From CAG-632 sp963626805 (GTDB lineage Bacteria; Bacillota; Clostridia; Lachnospirales; Lachnospiraceae), in NCBI GenBank assembly GCA_963626805.1, contig CAVFXS010000019.1, forward strand, positions 11,396-75,395: a DNA stretch of 64,000 nt, in the 5' to 3' direction. Under the pieces are notes generated by a model. That model did no database searches and had not been told where the DNA came from. It saw nothing but the letters and a program-made list of their open reading frames with translations. The translations under genes and the position numbers were made by a program. Shown here in pieces: positions 52,290-62,300 of this stretch; positions within the stretch are counted from its first letter, which is position 1; the number at the start of each line of letters is the position of its first letter.

Positions 52290-52799
52290 TCACTTCTCAT
52301 CTAACCTCAGCATCAGCGCATCATAGATTTCCTCTGCCACCGCCAGCTTATATGCCAGTCTGGTCGGCTGTGGTGTTATCTCCCTATAATAAGACTCTGT
52401 GTGTCCTTTTATCGTGATTGCAAAATATACCTGTCCCGGTACCGAACTGTCCGGATTCGCCGGATCCACATTTCCCATGGTTCCGGTAACACCCAGTCCA
52501 ATATCCGCATCATATGTCCGGGCACATGCTTCTGCCATGGCAGCCGCTGTTTCTTTTGAATATACGGTATACTTGTCCAGGATCTCTGCAGGCACTCCCT
52601 GCATAATCTTTGCTTCATTACAATAGGTAATAAACGCACCTTTCAGAACCGCAGATGAGCCTTCCGTATCCGTAATGAGTGACGCGATCTGTCCGGCGGT
52701 CGCACTCTCCATGGTTGTAATTGTCATATTATGCGCAATCAGAAATCTGGTAAGATCCCTGTAATTTTTTCTGATATCTGATTCTATATATTGCTTCAT
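52290..52799 (-). CDS. pncC: CinA C-terminal domain protein (nicotinamide-nucleotide amidase-like)
   Basis: 169 residues, stand-alone CinA C-terminal domain. Conserved ESATAGQIASLITD near residue 31, GAFITYCNEAK and GVTGTMGNVDPANPD near 105. The family deamidates NMN to nicotinate mononucleotide for NAD salvage. The usual active-site Ser/Lys/Tyr surroundings are present (ITYCNEAK). AAGGAG lies upstream. It precedes the RhuM-Fic gene by 24 nt. Confidence 0.85.
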   Translation of the reverse strand: MKQYIESDIRKNYRDLTRFLIAHNMTITTMESATAGQIASLITDTEGSSAVLKGAFITYCNEAKIMQGVPAEILDKYTVYSKETAAAMAEACARTYDADIGLGVTGTMGNVDPANPDSSVPGQVYFAITIKGHTESYYREITPQPTRLAYKLAVAEEIYDALMLRLDEK

Positions 52800-52842
52800 T
52801 CTGCTATGCTCCTTAAACTCCGCAAAATAAGAGGTTCTTTTA

Positions 52843-53397
52843 TCATTCCATGCTTTTCTGCACTTCTATAACCTCATCTTCCTTACACTCCACAAGAGTC
52901 ATAATATCCGCTATGGCATAATTATGCAATAACATGTTTCTTATTACCTGCTGCCTCCCCTTCTGTTCTCCTTCCTGCTGGCCGAGTTCTCGCTCTTCCT
53001 TTCTCATATCTTCCAATGCTTTGCACATCGTTCCTGTTTCTTCTCCATCCTCCACAACTTCCATGATCTCATCTAATGTATAACCATGTGCTAACATACT
53101 CTGTATTATCTGCTGCTTACTCTTCTGCTGTCCTTCCTGCTGCCCAAGCTCCCGCTCTTCCTTTCTCATATCCTGGATTGCTTTACACATATTCACGACC
53201 TCCTCTTCTTCATCCATTTCCATCTCGGCTCCGGTCACTAGATTTAACAACTGTACCGCCTCTCTTTCCATATGTTTAAACCGCTCTGCATCTGCCTGCA
53301 TGATCTGTGCCAGCTTCCTCTTATCCTTTGAATACTTGTATCCATTCCTCCAAAGATCCTGTCCTCTGTTCTCTTGAATTTCAGCAAGATCTTCTTT
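52843..53397 (-). pseudogene. 3' remnant of a Rpn-type (PD-(D/E)XK transposase-like) nuclease gene
   Basis: Open frame from 53397 to 52843 with no start or ribosome site at its upstream limit. The readable part matches the C-terminal region of Rpn/PDDEXK-family proteins: KYSKDKRKLAQIMQADAER, then VVNMCKAIQDMRKEERELGQ. The nuclease domain is missing. A 54-residue unit is duplicated in tandem: MCKAIQDMRKEERELGQQEG and MCKALEDMRKEERELGQQEG, each followed by a similar QQxIxxML helix. An internal ATG at 53301 could still yield 152 residues. Confidence 0.7.
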
Positions 53398-53529
53398 CTA
53401 GAATGGTAATGACTACCTGCGACTATAGAAAAAATAGATAATATATACTTGCTTGATACTAAGTATACATTACCTATTTCTGCTTGTCAATAGATTTGTT
53501 GTTATTTTTTACTGTTTTTACATTTTGAT

Positions 53530-53612
53530 TTACATATAAATCTCTTCGTCTGTCGTTACACAGTAACAGCCGAGCACACCGCCCTGCTCCCGGAATCCGG
53601 AGCCGGAAAACT
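53530..53612 (-). pseudogene. Orphan 3' end of an unidentified gene
   Basis: A stretch of good coding character, richer in GC than the DNA on both sides, reads IEFSGSGFREQGGVLGCYC followed by VTTDEEIYM and TAA at 53530. It has no start and is cut at the stop of the ABC transporter gene. I do not recognise the protein. It looks like the tail of a host gene interrupted or replaced by the peptide-exporter locus. Confidence 0.45.
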
Positions 53613-55752
53613 CTATTCTATATTGTTTTTACTCCTTGCATTTATATTTTCAAGATTTATTATTCGATCACACATTTCCATGATTTCCGTTTTGTGTGTA
53701 ACGATTATACATGTAATGTCCGAAAAGGTTTCAAACAACGTATCCAAAATTTTTCNNNNNNNNNNNNNNNNNNNNNNNNNNNNNNNNNNNNATTTTTCTA
53801 TCGGTTTTCCCATCTATTTGGTTTGTTGCTTCATCTAGAATAATTAATTCCGGCCTTTTCAACATTACACGTGCCATTGCTATCTTTTGCTTTTGTCCTC
53901 CGGACAGATTCCTACCATTTTCCTCAATAAATGTATCCAATCCACCGGGCAACTGCTGTATCCACTCCTTCAATCCACACTTCGCAAGAACCTCCTCCAC
54001 TTCATATTCAGTAGCATCTTCATTTCCCAACAATATATTTTCCCGTAATGTGTTATTAAACAGATATATCGTCTGCGGTACATACCCTATTTTTGCACGA
54101 TATTGATTCGTTGGCAATTCATCAATATCATTACCATTTATAATAATTCTTCCTTTTTCAGGACAATCTACTTTCATTAATAATTTCGTTATCGTTGACT
54201 TTCCACAACCATTCCCTCCGACCAGAGCAACCTTTTCTCCTCTCCTAATCTTCAGATTTATATCCTGTAATGTCAATGTATGATTTGCATATCGATAATC
54301 CAGATCTTTAATTTCAATATCTCCTTTTAAATCTACTGTTTTATCACTCCATTGTTTTTGATTCCATGTTTCTTCTGTTGCATCTAATACATCGTTTAAA
54401 CGTTGAGCCGACATATATGCCTCCTGCAGTGTCGGTTGTAATTCTACTATTTCACGAATTGGCATCATTGCATAACTGATCAATACCGAAAAGGTCATCA
54501 ACAATCCAATTGTCAATTTTCCCTGTCCTACCAGGCCGGTTCCCAGCCATAATATTATTAATATTCCCAGTGAACTTATCAAGCCTATTACCGAATCTTC
54601 TGTACTGAATAAAATATTCCTTTTCTGTATATCTTTGCTAAACCTATCATAGTTGGTTCGTAATTTCTGATCTATTACTCTTCTCCCACCATAATACTTT
54701 AATATCTCTCCACCATCTATCAATTCCTTAAAATCGGACACCGCTTTTGCCTGCTCACTCATGGTCCGGTTACTGATTCCGCCTATTACAGGCTTAAACA
54801 ATAATATTAATCCGATATAAAAAACCACTATCACCAATGTAAGCATTAACAAGCCCGGTGATACAACTCCCGTTACTATCACACTTCCCACAAAACAAAC
54901 TATATCAAATATCAATATCAGTAATACACTGATCAATGCGTCCCGAACTCGGCCAAGCTCTGTAAATCTGGATAACATTTCCCCACTCCTCATGGTCTCA
55001 AAATATTTTAGCGGAAGCACATATATTTTTTCCAGTAACATGTCAGCCAGCTTTTGATCTATTTTTTGCGATATATTAGCCACCAGCTTTCCCTTGACGA
55101 TCTGTAAAACTGCCTGTGCCACATACAAACCACCAACAACCATAAATATTTTATTTTGATCATTCTTCATCGTTCTATCTATTATAGCTTCATATAAAAA
55201 CGACCCGACCAGTGATATTCCTACAATTACTCCGGACAACACAATTGCCAATATAAAGGTCCTATATTGCCCTTTTAATAATCGCACATATCTCTGTAAT
55301 TCCCCTTTATTTTCATTTCTCTTCTGTACCTGTTCTCCCGGTTGCACAACCACTATATGGCCTGTCCACATTTCACAAAACTTTGTAACAGACAATCTTC
55401 TCATGCCCTGCGCCGGGTCAAATATTTTAACCCCGTTTTGATGAAGTCCAATGAGAACAATAAAATGTTCAAAGCCTTCTTCTGAATTAATATGTGCAAT
55501 AACAGGCAATGAAAATTCTTTTTCTCTTATCCCTTTTACCAAATCTTCATATGTGCCTTCATAAGCATCTGCCTGAAATCCTTCTTTTCGTGCTCCATCT
55601 ACTAATCCATAAATATTACTTCCTTCAATGTCTACTTTTACCAATTCCTTACATTTTGCAAGTGACAATTGAACCTTATAACAGGAAAGCACGGTTGCTA
55701 GGCATGCTGCTCCGCAGTCTCGTTCATCATGCTGTCTATACTTCCGATACAT
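53613..55752 (-). CDS. Peptidase-containing ABC transporter (C39 peptidase), bacteriocin/RiPP exporter
   Basis: Removes double-glycine leaders and exports the peptide. N-terminal C39 peptidase (1-140): Cys13 in ERDCGAACLAT, His in GFEHFIVLIG near 96, Asp in FDPAQG near 112. Six transmembrane helices (~165-440). NBD with Walker A GGNGCGKSTI near 510, NLSGGQKQKIAMARV, LIILDEATNQIDG and switch His in IIVTHKTE. The frame is broken by 36 N (53756-53791); the flanks share GAAAAAT, and joining them there restores one frame, DRK-ILDTLFET, to the TAG at 53613. Start at 55752 has AAGGAGGAG; an earlier ATG overlaps it. The substrate gene lies just upstream (55892-56032). Confidence 0.92.
53756..53791. 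other. Assembly gap of 36 N, probably false
   Basis: 36 consecutive N separate two contig ends that both read ATTTTTC on the plus strand. The reading frames on either side differ by one, but merging the shared bases gives an uninterrupted ABC ATPase. The run is therefore a placeholder, not missing sequence. Confidence 0.8.
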
Positions 55753-55840
55753 TCTATTCTCCTCCTTCAAAATTTCCATTTACAGGCATAATAAGCAGAA
55801 CATGCTATATCCCTTTTCCATTATTATCTCTGTAAATAGC

Positions 55841-55872
55841 ACAGGCAGGTGCAACTATAAACACCTGCCTGT
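55841..55872 (-). promoter_or_regulatory. Hairpin between peptide gene and exporter gene
   Basis: A perfect 11-bp stem ACAGGCAGGTG/CACCTGCCTGT with a 10-nt loop, 20 nt after the peptide stop. No T-run follows on the minus strand, so it is likely a stabiliser or partial attenuator giving more peptide than transporter. Confidence 0.6.
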
Positions 55873-55891
55873 AATAATTAACTACCTTGGA

Positions 55892-56032
55892 TTAACACAC
55901 ATAACCTCTTCTGTAATGGCGGAATGAGTGAACCACATATGAAAACCAGTTACTGCACCACTTTCCACAACAATCACATCTTGTACCACCGCCAACAACT
56001 TCTCTCATTTCCTCTGCATTCATCTTCTTCAT
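55892..56032 (-). CDS. Cys-rich double-glycine leader peptide (bacteriocin/RiPP precursor candidate)
   Basis: 46 residues read directly from the sequence; ATG at 56032 with AGGAGG 8 nt upstream. Residues 1-15 (MKKMNAEEMREVVGG) are a short double-glycine leader with the typical E-M-x-x-V-V-G-G spacing; a third Gly follows. The core of about 30 residues has five cysteines (C19, C21, C22, C26, C46), many aromatics (W25, W29, F30, Y32, F37, Y40, Y44) and a basic stretch RHYRRG, with Cys as the last residue. No Ser/Thr-rich lanthionine pattern and no modifying-enzyme gene is in view. Cut and exported by the C39 transporter 140 nt downstream. Antimicrobial or signalling role is inference. Confidence 0.8.
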   Translation of the reverse strand: MKKMNAEEMREVVGGGTRCDCCGKWCSNWFSYVVHSFRHYRRGYVC

Positions 56033-56101
56033 AACCTTGTCCTCCTATTAATTAATTTTTCTAAGCCTTTGCAACTTCCGTTGTTCCTTGCTTCTGTAGT
56101 T
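56033..56101. other. 5' untranslated region of the peptide gene
   Basis: About 70 nt between the TATAGT box and the ATG, holding the ribosome site; nothing else seen. Confidence 0.4.
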
Positions 56102-56166
56102 ACTATAACAAATACATTTCATGATTGGAGAACATCGTCACTTTTATCCGGATTGTTGTCACTTTT
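56102..56166 (-). promoter_or_regulatory. Promoter with LytTR-like direct repeats for the peptide operon
   Basis: -10 TATAGT at 56102-56107 (minus strand) with no usable -35. Upstream are two perfect copies of AAAAGTGAC (56137-56145 and 56158-56166) starting 21 bp apart, i.e. 9-bp repeats with 12-bp spacing on one face of the helix. This matches LytTR-regulated bacteriocin promoters in layout. Confidence 0.55.
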
Positions 56167-56373
56167 GTTTACAACTTCCTGCATCCTTTTCATTTATGTA
56201 ATTTCACCCCGGTCTCGGTTCCTTGCCTGCAACAATCAGTGCAAGGATAAGCACCGCTCCAGCTCTTTATTGAAAATCAAAATCTTAAACTTTCTGACCG
56301 GTAATATAAACATCAGATATGTACTCGCAATCGGCACCCATGCCATCCTTTTTCTCCCTAAGTATCCTTGTAT
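56167..56373. other. Spacer downstream of the giant surface protein gene
   Basis: About 200 nt without a recognisable gene or a clear terminator for the giant gene. A plus-strand frame across it has no ribosome site and is not believed. Confidence 0.4.
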
Positions 56374-59300
56374 CTATAATCCAAAGCTCTTTACAATCTT
56401 CTGGAATTCCGGACAGCCGGCAAACGCTTCCAGCACGCTCTTTCGGCTTTCACCCTTGTTCAAACGTCCTACCCAGTAATCCAGTCCACCTTTATCGTAT
56501 TCACGTCCCATAAAGGTCCTGTACAATACTTTAACATACTCTGTGTTATTCAGATTCTTGTTCATAAACTCCGGTGCAAAGAAGAACTCTTCTGCCACTT
56601 TTACCGGGGTGCGTTTCCCGGTCTGGATTTCATTGGTCCAATAATTCAATCCGGCAGGCTCTGCAGCTCTGCCTAACGCCTTGGTATAGATCCGTGCTAC
56701 ATACGCCTGCGTATTGTTATAAACCGTAATCTTACAGGTTGCCTTCCTACCACTGCCATCTTTGGCCGTACAGGTAATCGTTACTGTACCTGCTGATTTC
56801 GCTGTTACTTTACCGGTGTTGCTGACGGTTGCTATCTTCGTATTCGATGACTTCCAAGTTACTGCCTTATTCGTTGCAGTCGTTGGTGTTACGGTCGCCT
56901 TTAAGGTCAATGTATCACCCTTAACCAAGAATGCACTGGTCTTATTTAATGTAACCTTGGATACCTTTACCACCGGATTCTTCACTGTGACCTTACAGGT
57001 TGCTTTTACGCCACTGCCATCCTTAGCCGTACAGGTAATAGTTGCAGTTCCAACAGCCTTCGCAGTCACTTTACCGGTGCTATCAACCGTTGCGACCTCG
57101 GTATTGGATGAAGTCCAGATTACTGCTTTGTTTAGAGCATCGGCTGGCGTTACGGTCGCCTTAAGCATTGTATTTTTCCCTTTGGTTAAAGTCACTTCAG
57201 TCTTGGATAACTGTATTCGCTCCGATTTAATCGGTGCCACTGCCCCATGAATTGTAAACGTATCTTCTGTTACAAAATACGAATGATCCTTTATTGCCTT
57301 TCCATTTACAGTTAGTGAATTAGGGATCTCTCTATACCCTGCATCCGGTTTGACTATTATAGATATTGGTCTTCCCTGATCCACAATCGTACTATGTTCC
57401 AAATCCTTATTATCCTGCTGTACAATAATCGTTCCATGCTCTAATGGTTCAATATAAAAACTTGCATCCTTTCGTTTAAATACAACCTGAACTTTTGTAT
57501 CTTTATGGACATTATATATTTCAAGCCAATCATTCGTAAACGAACTAGCAACATCATCATCCACGTTAATACTATCCAGGCAATAATATGGATCCGCTTT
57601 CACAAAAAACTTAGCTTCATTTCCATATAAGACCTCTGTATCACCAGTTACCTTGCCACCTACTGATACATCCAGTTCGATATGGTATTTTATCCGCTCA
57701 AATTCTGCTGACAATACCACATCTCCATGTGACATAATTGCTTTCTCCGTCAACATTCCATTCACACACAGACTTCCAGCTTTCATTTGATAACCTTCAT
57801 CCGGAAGAACCTGATAATCTATTTCCTCACCATATCTTACCTTATCTTTCGCCGGAACAATCCTGCCGTGCTCCAGTTCTGCCGCAGTTACTGTATATTC
57901 ATTTACATCAACCAAGAACTGCAACGTTATTTCTATCTCATCTACTACATTCCCCAAGCTCATTTGTACATTGAGTTCTATCTGTTTTACATTTGAATCA
58001 TCATTCCGATAAATGACAGTTCCATTTTCATTTATATAGTCTTGTACTTCCTCCATATTCTGGATTCTATATTGAATCTCCGGATTTGCTGTCACATCTT
58101 CCGGGTAAAGAATTTCCTCTAGGTCAGGATAAGTTTCATATGAAATAAATCGTTCTGTGCACAACTTTTCCTTCTCTGCCGCTAGTGCTTCTTTATCCAG
58201 TGTTTCCTGTGTTTTTCCAAATACTGCCTTGATTTCACCGGTATCCTTCAAGCGAATCTGTTGATTCAATACCGGTTTTCCCTCATAAGTCAATTCCTTA
58301 ATCTCATAGCCTTCTTCCGGCTGAATCTCCAGAGTCAGGATCGTACCATATTCCAAGATATCACCATCTGAAACTTCCCGGTCATCAACATAGGCAGTAA
58401 TACTTCCATGTTCATAAGTCCCATATGAGAAAGTCACTTTTTTCTTTTCAAAAACTGCTGAAATCCGCATATCCGCCTGTATTTCCGATACTGTTACCGT
58501 ATCTGTTCCTGCGTATACAGATTTTCCATTTACCAGGATATCCTTTACTAAATAACCTTCCTGAGGCACTGCTCGGTATATCGCTGTTTCCCCATGTCGT
58601 ACCTGTTCCGGACCTTCCAGTTCTCCCTGTTCCGGATCATATTCCTTTGTAACTGTATAAGTATTTAACTGTAACTCTACTGCTACAGATGTATCACTGG
58701 CCGGCATTTCAAACCGGAACCGATTCTCATCCACATATTCTAGTTTCTTCAAATGTTTTCCATTATAAGTCACTGTCACTCTGTCCAGTTCCTGTGTCCA
58801 GTGATACCCCGTCTCCGGCATAACTGTTACTATAATCTGCTCTCCCGGTACGGCTTCGTCTGCACTAAACTGTAGACTTCCATACTCCATAATATCAGAT
58901 GTCAACAGTTTATGAGGTTCACCACTTGCTGTTACCGGAAGCAATACCCGACAGATATTATAATTCTCATTAACCGGATGGAATACAGCATAGTAATCCC
59001 CACTGGTATCCACTATTGTCTCCGGTGCTTCCCATTCAAATGTACCATATACCGAAAGTTTATTATTTTCTACACTTACCACCTGTGCATCACTGTTGAT
59101 ATCCAAAATTGCATTCTGCAGTGTATCTCCGGCCTTAACATCTTTTACTGTTGGTTGTGTAACTATCTGTACCTCCGCTTTTTCAATAATCAGACCACCG
59201 GAAATCTTTAAATCTATTCTTTTATAAGTTTCATCCTCCGGCCTTGTGATCTGTACGTCATATACGCCACTTTCTGTTGGTTCTTCTATTTGCTCCCCAT

Positions 59301-62300
59301 TCAGGTAGTATGTAATCTGGTATCCAGTCAGATTTCGATCTGTATGCACTGTATATGCATGTCCCTCTTCATCATAGACAGTGGTCTGCACCGCAGGATC
59401 AATCGCTATCACTTCTTTCTCCTGCCACTTTGCCCAATACTCTTTCTCCCCGATTTCATCAGTTCCAATAGATGTTATCGCTTCTCCGGTATATGTTTTC
59501 GTTTCATACCATCCCTCAAATCGATATCCTTCTTTTATTGGAAGCGGAAGCTCACATCCCTTGCTATATGTATAATTGTCAACCGGAACTTCTATGTTTC
59601 CTCCGTCCATATGATACGTAATTGCATATTGAAGATTCTCATAATCCGCCTGTACTGTGACATTACCCTTTGGCATATAGAAATAATATCCATTCTCATC
59701 TTCCAACACTTCACAATATGTGCCGCTGCCTTTTCGAACCTTCAGACTATCTGCTACATAATTCCGTCCCCGAACTTCTCCTATTTGAATCCGGACTTTG
59801 GTTCCCTCTATACATTTATCCATATCAGTTGTGACAAGCCCATCCGGCACATTGGATGCTACTGTTACCTGATATCGTCGGATCGTATATGCATACTCTG
59901 CAATATCACTGTCTTCCACACCATCCATGACTGCCATACACCGAATTCTGGTATCCTGTGTCAGCACGATTGGTTCTGTGTACCGTATACTCTCTCTGGT
60001 TGGATCACTGCCATCCAATGTATAATAAATAGTAGCTCTGCTATTCCCTTGCTTTAACTTCACAGCCGTACTCAGCTCCACAGTAGAACCATTAGAAATA
60101 TTCGAAGTCGGCCGGGATAATTGCTCCGGTTTATAGACACTCGTATACAGCTGTTCCTCATCCTGTGACACAGAATAAGAATAATTATTCGGATATGAGA
60201 ATTTAATCTCACCGCTGCATCTCGCATTCGTCAATGTATAATCATTCCAGTTCTTGATTGTCGCCTTTGCAACGTTTTCCATATGACAATCAGACTGCAG
60301 GTTGGTGATATTCAGATTATTTGATCCCTGAATAATGGAATCTTCACCCTGCTGTAAATTAGCAACCTGATTATTTGCCGGAATAGAGATTGTCTGAATC
60401 CCATCACCTGTCATAAGAAGCTTAAAATCATCCTTGGTATCAAATGGATAATAGTAATAATGATAATATCCTATTGTCTCTGACCAATTATCTCTTGCTA
60501 CGATATCTCCGTGTATCTCCATTGTGCCATTGGTTAGAAGATAATAAGAGTTCTCTCTACTATATCCATTTGCATATAAATTCCCACCAATTTTCAAATA
60601 ATCCTCTGAATTTTTCATATTAATCCATCCAGTATAGGTACAATCTCCCGCTATTTCTACCCTACTATTTCTCAGGCTCAATGAACCTGTAGTACAATCA
60701 CCACCTATTTCCATGTTCCCATTCTCTATAAGCAAACTTTTGGTTTCACAGTCTTTACTTATCGCTATTTTACTTGCATCATTTACTTCTATACGACTAG
60801 CATTTATCTTACCGACAATTTGTGCACTTGAATCACTCAGTTCCAAGCTTCCAAGAACAATATCTGTGTTTGCTTTTACAATTGTTTTTTTAACATTAAT
60901 ATTACCTGTACATCCACTCAATAATTCCACTTGGTTTTCATTTCCATTTATTACTAACAATGTTTTTTCTATATCTTTTATCTTTATATCTGACTTTAGC
61001 TGGCTAATTGTCAGTCCTTTCTCCAACTGCAAAATGCTCTTTTCCCCCTGTGATAAATTTACAATTTTGCTATCAGTCGGAATATCTATCGTCTGAATCC
61101 CATCCCCTGTTAACAAAAGTGTAAAATTATCCCTAGTGTCAAATGAATAATAATATTTTCCCCAACCGCTCGAATCGTACCAATTATCCTTTGCTATAAG
61201 ATCTCCTTTTACTTCTAAGACTCCATCTGTTAACCACGTTGAACCGCCTAATGCCGCCACGCAACCCGAACATCCATTCGCATAAACATTACCATTGACG
61301 CAAATATACGCATCTGAACTGTGCATACTTATATCACCTTTATATGTAAAATCTTCTCCCACATCCAAGCGTCCACTATCTATTTCTATTGAATTTGTAA
61401 TAAGATTTTTTTTAATTATGGCATTTGAATCATCTAACAAAAAACAACAAGTCTGATTTCTATGTTTTCCCACTATATTATTAGCTATACAGTTACCATT
61501 TATCGTAACATTACATCCCTCAAAATAAAATCCTCCTTGTGTATCCCCCTCATATTCTACATTACAATTCACTAACATAAAATTTCCATCACATCCGCTC
61601 TCTACATTTAAGCGATTATAATTTCCATTTTCAACAACAAGACCCGTTGTATTCTTAGAAAGTTTGATGCCACTATCTAATTTACCAATCCAACAATTTT
61701 GAATTTCAACTCTTGAATTTGCTTCTATATTACGTATATAACTATAAATACCTGCACCATGAAATCTGTATTTCATATACATACTTGATATTTTTTCATC
61801 TGATATAATTTTTTGTCCATCTCCACCTGATAAATATAACTTTGCTTTTCCCGCTATACACAAATCATTTCCAGACGTATAAATATCACCTTTTATCGTA
61901 ATTGTTCCAGCATCTACTGTTTCGTCATAGCTTGTTAACATTCTTCCATATGCATTCCAATTTTTTTCCACATAAAGTTCTGCGTTTTCACTATGCATTG
62001 CTAATAATTGAGACTGCTGAAAGGTTCCACATATCCTTACCTTACCAGTCCCCATTGTGATTCCGCCCTCATAATCTCCTCGACAAACAAAATCTCCGGA
62101 TCCCATTTTGATTCTTCCGGTCGTTTTACCATATATCTCAAAATCCCCGTTTCCAATACTAATTTCTGATGTTTCTAAATTTTTCTCAAAAACAACGGTT
62201 GTCTCTGATGTAGTGTTTATATTCCGCTTTATTGTTGTGTCACTATATACTCTATAGGTAGCCCCTTTAAAATATAAGTCACCACTTTCATTCTGTGTTA

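Noticed and set aside
56069..56479. 136-codon plus-strand frame across the peptide promoter
   Set aside because: It overlaps the 3' end of the giant gene, lacks a ribosome site and resembles no protein; the minus-strand peptide gene explains the region better.
56762..57250. 162-codon plus-strand frame with repeated hydrophobic motifs
   Set aside because: It is the antisense of the two Big_2 repeats, which gives it an artificial repeat structure.
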